From: Pelagomonas calceolata
Lineage: Eukaryota > Sar > Pelagophyceae > Pelagomonadales > Pelagomonadaceae
NCBI GenBank assembly: GCA_918797485.1
Contig: CAKKNE010000004.1
Span: 1,984,001 to 2,048,000, forward strand
Direction: 5' to 3'
DNA length: 64,000 nucleotides
Position 1 is the stretch's first letter. The number at the start of each line of letters is the position of its first letter. The notes below the pieces were generated by a model, which did not search any database, had not been told where the DNA came from, and saw nothing but the letters and a program-made list of their open reading frames with translations. The translations under genes and the position numbers were made by a program. Of the stretch, positions 10,020-19,077 are shown piece by piece.

Positions 10020-11501
10020 CTATCCCGTGTGCGTCAGGGGCCCGGCCCGGCCGAGCGCGTGCGGCGGCAGGTCCTTGCGGTGCGCCCCCCGCGGCGACGT
10101 CGCCTCGTTCGCGAGCCCGCGGAAGAGCGCGCCCGCCGGGCGCGGGTCCGGCGTCATCGCGCGGACGAGGCGTACCACGACGCTCGTCGCGCCCACCCGA
10201 AAGCGCGCGGACGGCTCGCCGCGCTCGTCCAGGAGGACCGCGTTCAGCCGGTTCTCGAGGTCGGCGACGGCGCGCGCCGCGGACCGCGCGGCGCGCCGCG
10301 CCACGCGCCAGCCCGCGCGCGCGCCGCCCGCGGCGGAGCCCTTCTTCTTCGTCTTCGGCCGCTTCGGGCCCCGCGGCCGCAGCTCGTGCTCGCGCGCGTT
10401 CGCCGCGGCGAGGCGCGCCCGCGCCGCGTCGAGGACGGACGCGCCGCACTGCGCGCGCCGGAGCGCGTCGCGCAGCGCCGCGTCCGGGTCCTGCGCGCCG
10501 CGGAGGTGCCGGTGCCACTCGAGCGCGTGGAGCACGACGGCACACGTGTGCGCGTCGAAGCGGGGCCCGGACACGCGGCACGCCGAGCCGCCCGGCAGCG
10601 ACACGCAGAGCGTCGGGCCCGCGACTTCCGCGGGCGCCCGCCGCAGCGCCTCCGCGTCGGCGAAGGGCTCCACCAGCACCGCCTGGCGCTCGGCCTCGCG
10701 CGCGAGCCGCTCGATGGTGCCGCGCTCGCGCCGGTAGCCCTCGAGCGCCGCGGCGTCCTCGCAGTCGCGCTGGCGCCGGAACGCGCGCGCGGCCGCCGGC
10801 GTCAGCGGCCGCGCGCGGCGCCAGCTGCGGCTCAGCGGCCGCGGCACGCGGTCCCGATCCAAGTTGCGCTCGCGCACCGTCTCGCAGTACTTGTTCGGGT
10901 GCGGCGACAGGCCCTCGTCGAGCGCCGCGCGGCCCGCCGGCGACATGGGCGGCGACAGCACGACGTTCGGCGACGCGACGGCTTTTCCGAAGGTCACGTT
11001 TAATGAGGGCGGCGGCGGCGGCGCCGCGCCCGACGGGAGGCGCACGCGCAGTTTGGGCCGCGGCGGCGTCGCGGGCGGCTTCTCGTAGGTCGTGGAGATG
11101 GGCTGCGCCGCCGGGATGGCGCACCGCTCGGGCGACGCCTGGTCGCGCCAGCCCTCTCTGACCACGGGCGCCGTCGCGCCCATCTCGGCGGCGTAGAGCT
11201 CCGCGAACGACCTAGTCTCTTCAGGGGCCGCGGCGGGGCGCGTCAGCTGCCGCGGCGTCAGCGTCACCACAGCTCTACGCGTGGCGCCGGCGCTCGGCGG
11301 CCGCCGCGTGGCGCCGGCGGACGGCGGCCGCCGCGTGGCGCCGGCGGACGGCGGCCGCCGCGTCCCCGCGAACGACGCGGCGGCGCCGGCGACGCCGAGG
11401 TTGAGGCCCGGCGTCCGGCCGCGCCGCCGCGCGCTCCGCGGCGTCACGGGCGCCCGCTGCGCCGGCGTCTGGCCGACCTTGGCATTGCGCGTGAGGCGCA
11501 T
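10020..11501 (-). CDS. Arg/Pro-rich protein with in-frame 9-residue repeats, unknown
   Basis: 493 residues from ATG 11501. The N-terminus is disordered and contains a perfect triplicate RRPPSAGAT, encoded by a 27-bp tandem repeat. A basic middle contains helical segments (ERGTIERLAREAERQAVLVEPF), and the C-terminal third carries a lysine cluster (RPKTKKKG), a possible nuclear signal. Sm-like strand CVSLPGGSACRVSGPRF and the segment FAELYAAEMGA are the only ordered-looking parts. I recognise no family. Convergent with the GT8 gene (31 bases between stops). Confidence 0.5.
   Translation of the reverse strand: MRLTRNAKVGQTPAQRAPVTPRSARRRGRTPGLNLGVAGAAASFAGTRRPPSAGATRRPPSAGATRRPPSAGATRRAVVTLTPRQLTRPAAAPEETRSFAELYAAEMGATAPVVREGWRDQASPERCAIPAAQPISTTYEKPPATPPRPKLRVRLPSGAAPPPPPSLNVTFGKAVASPNVVLSPPMSPAGRAALDEGLSPHPNKYCETVRERNLDRDRVPRPLSRSWRRARPLTPAAARAFRRQRDCEDAAALEGYRRERGTIERLAREAERQAVLVEPFADAEALRRAPAEVAGPTLCVSLPGGSACRVSGPRFDAHTCAVVLHALEWHRHLRGAQDPDAALRDALRRAQCGASVLDAARARLAAANAREHELRPRGPKRPKTKKKGSAAGGARAGWRVARRAARSAARAVADLENRLNAVLLDERGEPSARFRVGATSVVVRLVRAMTPDPRPAGALFRGLANEATSPRGAHRKDLPPHALGRAGPLTHTG
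11281..11361. repeat. 27-bp tandem repeat, 3 copies, in frame
   Basis: Three units beginning GTGGCGCCGGCG. The first differs from the others at a few bases, the last two are identical. Length is a multiple of three, so copy-number change keeps the frame. Confidence 0.9.
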
Positions 11502-11522
11502 CGCGTATATGGCTACCGGCAA

Positions 11523-11930
11523 GCCCTACACTGTGCAGTCCTTTGGTCGTTTCTCTCGCCAAGGCTGCCTCAACCAACGGTGCGGGTGCGGGGCAGCCTC
11601 CGACGATCGCTGCGGCGGCGTAGGGCCAAACCTGCAGGTGTTCCGGCCGCCTTATCGTCTACCAAACGACGGTGCGCTGCGGCCGCCGCTGCACGCGAAG
11701 TTATGAGCGCGAGACGTACCGGAAGTCGTCCAGCCTCTCCCTGCAGGTCCGGAACCGTGCGAGAGATATGCGGCCCGCCCAAATTCAAAGCGTGCGGGGT
11801 TTCCGTCAACGCCGCTCTCCCGCATCCTCGCGTCCGGGCTACGCGTGTGCAACATCCGACCCGCTCCCGCGACGCCTGTAAAAAGAGCGAGCGCCCGACA
11901 AAAAGGGCAGCCAAGCGAATAGCCGCCACG
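11523..11930. other. Divergent spacer without CTAG element
   Basis: About 400 bases between the Arg/Pro-rich gene and the coiled-coil gene. An open frame continues upstream of the coiled-coil ATG but shows no protein-like composition. I see no CTAG pair here, one of two divergent spacers lacking any form of it. Confidence 0.4.
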
Positions 11931-12275
11931 ATGACGGGCCTGCGCCAGAAGATGGAGCAGGTCGAGTCGAAGTTCGAGGAGTGCTACACCATGATGGAGA
12001 ACACGGAGGGCACCGTAAAAGAACTGTGGGGCGCCGCAGAGGAAACGAAGGCGCTCGCGACGTCGCTCATCCGCGAGGCCGTCGAGAAGATGCAGGCCGA
12101 ATTCAAGGAGCGCGACGAGGAGATGGACCACAAGTTCTCGCTCCAGGTCGCCGAGAACAAGCGGCTGCAGGGCCACATGGCGGAGATCCGCAAGGAGAAC
12201 AAGCACCTCTACGCCCAGGTCGTCGAACTCCAAAAGCGGTGCAAGCTGCTCGAGGACGAGGTCTGCGGCGAGTAA
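11931..12275 (+). CDS. Small coiled-coil protein
   Basis: 114 residues, nearly all helical and highly charged. Heptad-like spacing runs from about residue 5 to the end (LRQKMEQVESKFEECY, then KMQAEFKERDEEMDHKF and VVELQKRCKLLEDEV). The start at 11931 follows an A-rich leader and begins the helix; an upstream in-frame extension of 117 codons from GTG is not helical. No signal peptide. Function unknown; size and composition fit a structural or adaptor coiled coil (cytoskeleton, SNARE-like or basal body), which I cannot narrow. Confidence 0.6.
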   Translation: MTGLRQKMEQVESKFEECYTMMENTEGTVKELWGAAEETKALATSLIREAVEKMQAEFKERDEEMDHKFSLQVAENKRLQGHMAEIRKENKHLYAQVVELQKRCKLLEDEVCGE

Positions 12276-12380
12276 GGACTTGGTTGGTGGATGTGAGGCT
12301 GAGGCTAGTTACGTCGCAGGGTTCCCCGTACCCCTCCCGCTCCCCCCGGGCCCACCCGTCCGGCTGGACTAGGACGTTCC

Positions 12381-12399
12381 CTAGTAAGTCTGTCGCTAG
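12381..12399 (+). promoter_or_regulatory. CTAG inverted-repeat promoter element, copy 4 (short)
   Basis: 19 bp, CTAGTAAGTCTGTCGCTAG. It lies 144 bases upstream of the Nepro-like start in a tandem (not divergent) spacer. A pyrimidine-rich stretch (12336-12360) precedes it. Confidence 0.5.
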
Positions 12400-12542
12400 C
12401 ATCACTTGATGTCAAGGCCTTTGCCAAGCGCATGCATGGTTTAAACGTGTAAAACGCAGGGATTGGCAACGTCTTCAACAACACGAGTGCCGAGCGCGAA
12501 AGCCACGTGTTGAGAGCCGCTGGGCACAGCACAGCTGCAGTG

Positions 12543-13160
12543 ATGGAGGAGCAAGAGAGCACCACGCCGCTCGCCGTCGAGATCAATTTCCTGAGCGAGC
12601 TCCTCCGGAGCAACCGCCAGCAGCACCGCGCCGCGAAGCACTTCCGGCTGAGTTGCGCGCTCGTCGCGCGTGTCGGCCGCCTCGCGCCGCCGCCGGCCGA
12701 TAACGAGCGCGCCGCGGCGGCCTGCGACGCCGCGGCCGCGGTGGCGCTGGCCGCGGCGCGCGGCGTGCGCGAGGACCTGGCGCGGGGCTTCTTCGCGGCG
12801 CTGAACGCGTGCTGGCTCGCGTGCCTGGCGCGCGTCGTCGAGCTGCTGCGCCGCGACGCCGCGGCCCTCCGCGCGGCGGCGGCGCCCGCGTCCGCGGCGG
12901 CGGCACCACCCGCCGCCGTCGACGACGACGATGACCTCGGCGAGGCCGTCGGCCGCGCGGCCGACGTCGACTACTCGGACAGCGGCTCCGAGGACGCCGG
13001 CGCCGCGGTCCCCGCGTTCGTCGACCGGACGCCGGCGCCCCCGCCGCCGCCCGCGCCGGCGGCGCCGCCGCTGCTTCCGTCGCCCCCGGAAACGTGGACA
13101 CAGAAGAAGCGGCGGAAGCCGACGCTGCCGTCGCACCTCCGCGCGAAGCGGCGCAAGTAA
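12543..13160 (+). CDS. Nepro/Rmp1-like nuclear protein (DUF4477 type), tentative
   Basis: 205 residues. The N-terminal helical domain FLSELLRSNRQQHRAAKHFRLS resembles the Nepro domain signature (L--LLYKN-NQHR----F), found in vertebrate nucleolar NEPRO and related to the RNase MRP subunit Rmp1. A second helix pair follows (FFAALNACWLACLARVVELLRR). The rest is an acidic patch (DDDDDL), a Pro-rich linker and a basic tail (KKRRKPTLPSHLRAKRRK) that fits nucleolar targeting. If correct it acts in pre-rRNA processing, as do RRP9 and MPP10 elsewhere in this window. Identification rests on one motif. Confidence 0.5.
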   Translation: MEEQESTTPLAVEINFLSELLRSNRQQHRAAKHFRLSCALVARVGRLAPPPADNERAAAACDAAAAVALAAARGVREDLARGFFAALNACWLACLARVVELLRRDAAALRAAAAPASAAAAPPAAVDDDDDLGEAVGRAADVDYSDSGSEDAGAAVPAFVDRTPAPPPPPAPAAPPLLPSPPETWTQKKRRKPTLPSHLRAKRRK

Positions 13161-13171
13161 CAAAAATTGTC

Positions 13172-14599
13172 TTAGGCTGCACCCCCGAGGACGTCCTCGG
13201 CGAACGGGTCCAGGTCCGGTGCGAGCGTCGTCACGTAGCGGTTCAGGTAGATCGCCTGCTTCGTCAAAAGGCCGAACTCCGAGGGCAAGACCAGATTGTT
13301 GTTCTCCGAGACGGCGATGACGTCGTTGACGATGGCCGCCGCGTCGTTGGCCTCCGTGGCCTCGATGGCCTTTTTTAAGTCAGAAGCGAAGGCCGCTTCA
13401 TCAAAGACGTCCGCGGCGACGCCCATCTCCCGCAATGCCGACGCGACACCGTTATAATCCCGCGGCTGGGCGTTGAACGCCGCGGCCAGCGCCACGACGC
13501 CGCCGTAGACCTCCGACGGCAGCGTGCCCACGATGCCGAAATCGATGAGGCCCACGCGGCCGTCCTCGAGCAACAACACGTTGCCTCCATGTAAATCGGC
13601 GTGGAAGAAGTCGTGCTCGACGACACTTCGCCCCCAGCACCGGATGACCGTCGCGACGCTCGCCGCAGCTTCGGGCGAGGCCGTCGCGTCCGTCAATCGT
13701 TGACCGTCGAGCCGCGACATCGTGAGGACGTCTTTCGAACATAGCTCGGGGATGGGCGTCGGCACGCAGACTTGCGAGGCGAAGCCCGCCGTCTCGAGGA
13801 AGGCGTCGAAACTCATGAGGGACTCGGCCTCCTTCGTCAGGTCCAACTCCCGTCTCGTCGCGTCGCGCAACTGCGCCGCGACGCTCCTGAGCGAAATTCT
13901 TTTCGTCTCCGGCGCCACGGCCTCGAGCAACCGAGCCGCCCCGTTCAGGAACGCGAGGTCGGCAATCAACGAATCCGCGACGCCGGGTTTAATGACCTTG
14001 ACGACGACGCGCTCCCCGGTACCTCTTAAAGTTGCGGCGTGCACTTGCGCGACGGACGCCGTCGCCAGCGGTTCGCGATCGAAGCTGGCGAAGGTCGTCG
14101 AGAGCCTTCGACCCAGGCTCTGTTCCACGGTCTTCTTGACGACGTGGAAGGGAATCGGCGGCGCGTCGTCCAGACACTTCTCGAACTCGCTCGTCCAGGC
14201 TTCCGGGAACAAAGTAGGCGACGACGCCACGAGCTGGCCGAGCTTCACGAAGGTCGCCCCCAGCTCCTCGAAGAGCTCCCTCGTCAACCGCGGCGCGTCG
14301 GTCGACCCCCGCAAGACCTTGGCCCCGACGTTGCTCAGGGCGCGCGTCGCCTTTAAGCTTCGGCGGAATGCCGCCGTCGGGTCGACATCCGCAGCATCGT
14401 TCTTTATGTCCCTTGCTAAATCCCTCTGCGTCGCGAGCGCGGGCACCTCGAGCGTGGCCGTCGCGCTGCCGGGGATGGGGATCTTCAGCAAAGGCGGTGC
14501 TGTTTCGTCGTCCGTCGTGGCGCGGAGCGGTGCCTGGTTTCGTTGCGTCGGGCCGAGGAATGCGGATGCTATCGGTAGCAGCACGCATGCCAGGCGCAT
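13172..14599 (-). CDS. Plastid ABC1/UbiB (ADCK/ABC1K) atypical kinase
   Basis: 475 residues. The start MRLACVLLPIASAFLGP is a signal peptide with the heterokont ASA-F cleavage motif, followed by a Ser/Thr-rich transit region, so plastid import is expected. UbiB-family marks in order: KLGQLVASSPTLFPEAW (KxGQ), VVVKVIKPG (Lys of the nucleotide site), HADLHGGNVLL (catalytic loop) and LIDFGIVG (metal DFG). The ABC1 kinases of plastids regulate prenyl-lipid (tocopherol, plastoquinone) metabolism in plastoglobules. Starting at 14599 puts the signal peptide at the terminus; a further in-frame ATG at 14620 adds only seven residues. Confidence 0.88.
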   Translation of the reverse strand: MRLACVLLPIASAFLGPTQRNQAPLRATTDDETAPPLLKIPIPGSATATLEVPALATQRDLARDIKNDAADVDPTAAFRRSLKATRALSNVGAKVLRGSTDAPRLTRELFEELGATFVKLGQLVASSPTLFPEAWTSEFEKCLDDAPPIPFHVVKKTVEQSLGRRLSTTFASFDREPLATASVAQVHAATLRGTGERVVVKVIKPGVADSLIADLAFLNGAARLLEAVAPETKRISLRSVAAQLRDATRRELDLTKEAESLMSFDAFLETAGFASQVCVPTPIPELCSKDVLTMSRLDGQRLTDATASPEAAASVATVIRCWGRSVVEHDFFHADLHGGNVLLLEDGRVGLIDFGIVGTLPSEVYGGVVALAAAFNAQPRDYNGVASALREMGVAADVFDEAAFASDLKKAIEATEANDAAAIVNDVIAVSENNNLVLPSEFGLLTKQAIYLNRYVTTLAPDLDPFAEDVLGGAA

Positions 14600-14767
14600 G
14601 ATGCTTTTTAGGCCTTGCACAAGTGCAGCAATCCAAGGCTCTGTGGCCGAGTGATGAGTGATCGCTGCTGCTTTGCGTCGCGTTTCGTGGACAGCTATTG
14701 GCAGCGCGCTGCTGTGGTGCCAGCACGATGAGCTGCACGATGAGCTGGCCTCAAACTACTTTTTGAC

Positions 14768-14790
14768 CTAGTATTTCATTGACATACTAG
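14768..14790 (+). promoter_or_regulatory. CTAG inverted-repeat promoter element, copy 5 (variant)
   Basis: 23 bp, CTAGTATTTC…GACATACTAG. It sits near the middle of the 393-base divergent spacer 14600-14992 between the ABC1 kinase (169 bases) and CSN4 (203 bases). The arms differ from the consensus (TACTAG rather than CGCTAG). Confidence 0.5.
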
Positions 14791-14992
14791 GATTACGAGC
14801 CGAGTCGGCCTGCAGCGGAGCCCTAACAGCCTTCTCCGCGTTCTAGCGGAACGCACGAGTGCAACCCGACAACGACTCGGCAGCGCTGCGCCTTTCCGGG
14901 CCGCAGCGAGGGCGGCCAAGCAGCGAGAGACCCGCGAGACCCGCGAGCGCCAAAGGCAGACAGCGGCGCAGCGACCACAAAAAGAAGCAACC

Positions 14993-16189
14993 ATGGACGC
15001 CCAGCTCCAGCAGATCTCTAGCAAACCAAACTCGGAGCAGCCCGCGGCCTACCAATCATTGATAGACGCCACGGCCTCGAGTCAGGACGCCGCCGGCATG
15101 CGCACGATCCTGGAGCGGCTCCTGTCGGACGCCGTGCCCCAGGCCGCCTCGAGAGCCGCGGCGGCCCACTTCGCCCAGGCCATTCAAGCGAAAATGACCT
15201 CGGACGCGACGACCGACCTGTTGACGTGGTCGCTCGAACAAATAAAACGCCAGGCGCAATCTTTTGAAGCGTGCGACGCAACCCTAAGACAGGCGCTCTT
15301 CTCCCGCCTCGTCGACGCGGGTGATTATAGAGAGGCGGCGTTAGTCTTAGGCGGCACGAACGTCGAGAATAGCGCGAGGCAGTACTCGGCCGCCGAGAAG
15401 GCGACGTTGTACGTCACCGTGGCAGAGACGTTCCTCGAGGAGGACGAGTCCGTGGACGCGGAGGCCTACGTGAGCCGCGCGTCCGGCCTGATGCGGGACG
15501 TGTCTGCATCCGAAAACTGGGCGTTGCATTTGCGGTACCGCGTGACGCTCGCGCGGACCCTGGACGCGCGGCGCAAGTTCCTGGACGCGTCGATGCGCTA
15601 CTACGAATTATCCCGGGCGGACGACGCCAAAATTGATAGAGAGGAGCTCACGACTCTACTGGCCAAGGCCGTCACGTGCGCTTTGTTAGGTAATGCCGGG
15701 CCCCAGCGCTCGAGAATCCTCACTCTCCTCTACAAGGACGAGCGCCTCGACGACTTGGAGAGGAGCGCGGACTTCGCGGGCCACGCGCGCGTGCTCAAGA
15801 GGACGGTCACGGGCCAGCTCGTAAGAACCAGGGACACGTCGCAGTTCATGGCGTCGCTCATGCCGCACCAGACCGCACTACTAAGTGATGGATTGACCAT
15901 CCCGGAAGCGGCGATGATCCAGCACAACTTGGTGGCCGTCGCCCACATCTACTGCAACATCTCCATCGAGCACTGCGCGCAGCTGCTGGACGTGGCGCCG
16001 GGCCGCGTGGAAACGACAGCCGCCAAAATGATCGCCGCGGGGCGCCTCGCCGCGTCATTGGACCAGGTCGACGGCGTCCTCCACTTCCACGCTACTCAAA
16101 ACGCGCTGGACAGCTTCGACGAGTCCATCAAGGCGCTGTGCCTCGGCGTGAACGCGTGCTACGAGCACGCGGAGCAGCTCGCCGCCTAA
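14993..16189 (+). CDS. CSN4: COP9 signalosome subunit 4
   Basis: 398 residues, close to the usual 400 of CSN4. TPR-like helices fill the first half. The segment RRKFLDASMRYYELSR followed by GPQRSRILTLLYKDERL is diagnostic for CSN4, and the PCI/winged-helix domain follows (HQTALLSDGLTIPEAAMIQHNL through YCNISIEHCAQLLDVAPGRVE). The complex removes NEDD8 from cullins and so controls cullin-RING ubiquitin ligases in cytosol and nucleus. The start lies in a good A-rich context (AACCATGG). No intron is needed. Convergent with the PX gene, 18 bases between stops. Confidence 0.92.
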   Translation: MDAQLQQISSKPNSEQPAAYQSLIDATASSQDAAGMRTILERLLSDAVPQAASRAAAAHFAQAIQAKMTSDATTDLLTWSLEQIKRQAQSFEACDATLRQALFSRLVDAGDYREAALVLGGTNVENSARQYSAAEKATLYVTVAETFLEEDESVDAEAYVSRASGLMRDVSASENWALHLRYRVTLARTLDARRKFLDASMRYYELSRADDAKIDREELTTLLAKAVTCALLGNAGPQRSRILTLLYKDERLDDLERSADFAGHARVLKRTVTGQLVRTRDTSQFMASLMPHQTALLSDGLTIPEAAMIQHNLVAVAHIYCNISIEHCAQLLDVAPGRVETTAAKMIAAGRLAASLDQVDGVLHFHATQNALDSFDESIKALCLGVNACYEHAEQLAA

Positions 16190-16207
16190 CGTACGTGTGT
16201 TATCTTA

Positions 16208-17718
16208 CTACGCCTCCTCGGCGTCGGCGACGGTCCCGTAGGCGAAGAGGAAGTCCTCGAGGAACTCCTCGGCGTCGATGCGGCCCGCGCGGGACGCCTC
16301 GCGCGCGACGACGCCCACCGCCCCCCGCAGCCAGGCGTCGACCTGGGGCAGCTTCGACCGCTGCCACTTGCGGTCGCCCTTGCCGGCGCCCGCGAGGTTG
16401 CGCACGGAGCGCTTCAGCGTCGACAGGGGCCGGGCCCGCGGCAGCTTCTTGAGCGACGCCGCCGCGACGGGTGGCAGGCGCTTCGCGAGGCCCTTGCGCA
16501 GCTTGAGCAGGTCGCGCCACGACCGCTTGACGACGATCGTCCGCGACGCGCCGCCGTCGACGGGGATCGCCACGCGGACGCCGTAGAAGCCCCGCTGCAG
16601 GTCGTAGGCGTCGACGCGCACGCGGAGCGTGGCGAGGGACCGGAGCGTGCGCAGCGCGCGGCAGACGGACGCGCGGTGGCCGCGCGGCGCGCCCGGCGCC
16701 GCCGCGAGCTGGAGCTCCCGGCCCCGCGCCTCGGCCGCGGCGGAGGCCATCTCGGCGACGATGGTCAGGGCCTCCTCGTCGAGCTTCGCGGCCTCCTCGA
16801 CCGACACGTCCGCGTCGTCGTGCGCCGCGTCCGTCGCGTTCGCCTCGAGCCTGCGCGCGTGGCGCGTCGACATGGCGTCGCGTCGAGACATGGCGTCGCG
16901 TCGACATGGCGTTGCGTCGACATGGCGTCGCGTCGATGGCGTCGCGTCGACGTGGCGTCTCGCGTCGACATGGCGTCGCGTCGACGTGGCGTCGCGTCGA
17001 GACATGGCGTCGCGTCGACATGGCGTCGCGTCGACATGGCGTCGCGTCGATGGCGCAGGGTCTCGACGCGCGGGACGAGCGGGCGATGGGACCGGGACGC
17101 CGCGGCGCGCCACTCCCAGACCAGCGCGAGGTCGATCATCTTGGCCACGGACTTGAGCCGCGCGCGCCGCTGCGCGACCATGCGGGCGCGCGCCTCGACC
17201 ACAGCCGCCTCGCGCGCGCGCCGCGCGCCGGACTCGCGCTCGCGCGCGCGCCGGGCCGCGCCGCCGTCGGCGAGGATCGCGCTGAGGCGCCGCAGCGCGC
17301 GGCGCTGCGCCGGCGTCGCGTGCTCGAGCGACGCGCGGCGGCCCGTCGAGCCGCGGCGGCCGACGCTCTTGCGCCAGGACGCCGCGCGCCGCGGCGGCGC
17401 GCCGTCCTCGTCGCTCGACGAGCTGTCGGACGAGTCGGGCGAGCCCGCGGGCGGCGGCGGCGGCGGCGCGCGGATCTGGGCCGCGAGCTCCGCCTCCATG
17501 CGCGCGAGCGCCGCGTCGGCGGCCGCGACGTCGGCCGCCGTGGGCTTGCTCGGCGACGCCGTCGGCAGCACCGGCGCCGGCGCCGGCGCCGGGGGCGCGG
17601 CCACCTTCTTCGTCGGCGTGAGCTCCTCGTCCTCGCTGAGGACCGCGAGCGCGTTCAGCTTCGACGCGAGGGGGCGCCGGTGCGGCGAGCGCGAGCGGGG
17701 GGCGGCGTAGGAGGCCAT
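16208..17718 (-). CDS. PX-domain phosphoinositide-binding protein, two exons around a minisatellite
   Basis: The N-terminal frame (17718 downward) and the C-terminal frame (to 16208) differ and are separated by a 16-bp tandem array. Removing a GT-AG intron 16851-17113 joins exons of 605 and 643 bases into a 415-residue frame (…LALVWE / LEANATD…). The N-terminal part is disordered, with a Ser/Asp patch (SSDEDG) and a basic helix. The C-terminal part holds a PX-like domain: YGVRVAIPVDGG, VVKRSWRDLLKLRKGLAKRLPP, and SKLPQVDAWLRGAVG. PX domains bind PtdIns3P on endosomes. If the array is instead coding, the protein would change frame inside it. Confidence 0.65.
16851..17113 (-). other. Predicted intron of the PX gene
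   Basis: On the minus strand it begins GTGGCGCG and ends CGCGCGCAG. It contains the whole minisatellite and restores the reading frame (phase 2). An inverted repeat GTGGCGCG lies at the two ends. Predicted from frame logic only. Confidence 0.5.
16865..17053. repeat. Minisatellite, about 12 copies of a 16-bp unit
   Basis: Plus-strand unit GCGTCGCGTCGACATG with 14- and 18-base variants (…CGATG, …CGAGACATG). The complementary core CGCCATCGACGCGACGCC also occurs in two other introns of this window. Confidence 0.9.
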
Positions 17719-19018
17719 GGTCCGCGGACTAGCGGTCGCCTGCGCGCGAAGACGGGCTGCGTGGCGTCGTCTGCGCGTAACTGGCCCGTTCTCGGTCACG
17801 CTCACACGCCGGGGCGCGACGGCGCGGCGCCGCGGAGGTCCTGCGCGCGCAGTGAAGTGGGATTGCTGTAGCCAGCACGGGTGCGCGCGCTGCGGTATCA
17901 GGTGTATCTACGTCCTCGAGCACAACAATAACGTCGGTCTCTCTCACGAGTAATAGACATACTAGGGGGGTCCGCCGGAGGCAGAGCACCGTTCGGTTCG
18001 CCAGCGGTCCAAAGAGATCCATCCATACGACGAGTAATGGGGCCCGGAAAAAGTAATTTCTTGATTCGCGGTCTGACGGCCGAAGTGGTCGCGCCAGTGG
18101 GGATTTTCCCACGAGACGCGATCTACAGCTGTCTTGCTATCGTTCGGGTCGCTAATGGTCCAAAGAGATCAATGGGACACTTCCTGGGAGCCGAAAAAAA
18201 TAATTTTTTTAATTCGCGATATTGACGGTCCCGCCATGACGGCCGCGCCGGTTGAATCCTGTCAATCCCTGCCAAACAGGTCTCCCTGGGGTCGCCTAGG
18301 GTCGGTACTATACACGTGCAATCGCCTACGCCGCAAGCGCCGCCGCTTCAATCATTTTTTGTCGATTTCTCTCAGCAGCCCACGCATCTTTAGCAACAAT
18401 AGGCCAAGGTTTGCTTTCAGCGCTCTCCGAGAGCACTAGGCTGCCGCATCGATGGCGTCTGCCGTACAGGCGCTTACCCACTACCAGACCTACCCCGAGA
18501 GGCCTCCAGGAGCCGATCTGCCCCCGAAAAAAGTTTGCAATTTGGACCCGATGGCGCCCCGTTCCCGTCAAATACGCAATTACCCAAGGGCCCCCAGTAG
18601 TCGCCATAGCGGCCTCGTTGGACCCCATACTACCCCACCGATAGTCAACTACAAGTATATGACATCTACACCACGAGAAGGGTACTTTGGGCTGCTCACG
18701 CTCGGGACGTGAACATCTTGATCTGGACCTCGCGCAAGTCGGTCGATCATGGAACAAATGATCGCGTCATGATCCATGGTGATGGTACACGGGCTGATGG
18801 TCGCAGGTCCAAGTAACTCGCCCATTTTAAGCAAGATCTTGGGGCTCGAGTCCGACAAGGCGCGGGAGCATTTAAGCGATTGGTGGCTGCACGCCCTTCT
18901 GAAGTACATCGGACTTCTCAGAACCTCCTACCGTCCTTACCAGCCGCTCCCACCTGTCCGGGCATTACGAAAATCGTAGTTCCGCCGGGATGTTAAAATT
19001 GATTAAAAAGTGCGGGTT
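17719..19018. other. 1.3-kb intergenic region, AT-richer, possible decayed repeat
   Basis: The longest gene-free stretch. Base composition from about 17950 to 18960 is visibly less GC-rich than the rest. Several open frames of 60-143 codons exist on both strands, but none resembles a protein or shows the GC-rich third position of real genes here. It contains two diverged direct copies (see 17991-18253) and a single CTAG half-site near 17961. Confidence 0.4.
17991..18253. repeat. Two diverged direct repeats of about 110 bp, offset about 151 bp
   Basis: Copy A 17991-18100 and copy B 18142-18253 share GGTCCAAAGAGATC, then GCC(C)GGAAAAA-TAATTTC/TTT, AATTCGCG-T-TGACGG and GCCGCGCCGGT-like blocks. 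Old tandem duplication or remains of a transposon. Confidence 0.6.
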
Positions 19019-19077
19019 TTATTCTCGTAGACATATATGCATATGTTGTAAGTAAAACAAACAAACAACATCCAACA

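Noticed and set aside
10029-11003. Two long plus-strand frames opposite the Arg/Pro-rich gene
   Set aside because: Both are shadows: composition is extreme and they carry no start context or motif, whereas the minus frame has a CTAG-independent but plausible start and in-frame 27-bp repeats.
11580-11930. Upstream extension of the coiled-coil protein by 117 codons
   Set aside because: It begins at a non-ATG codon, is not helical and lies where a divergent promoter is expected.
18326-18757. 143-codon open frame on the minus strand in the AT-richer island, with a helical end
   Set aside because: It lacks the GC-rich third position of neighbouring genes, its composition is not protein-like and no motif is recognisable.
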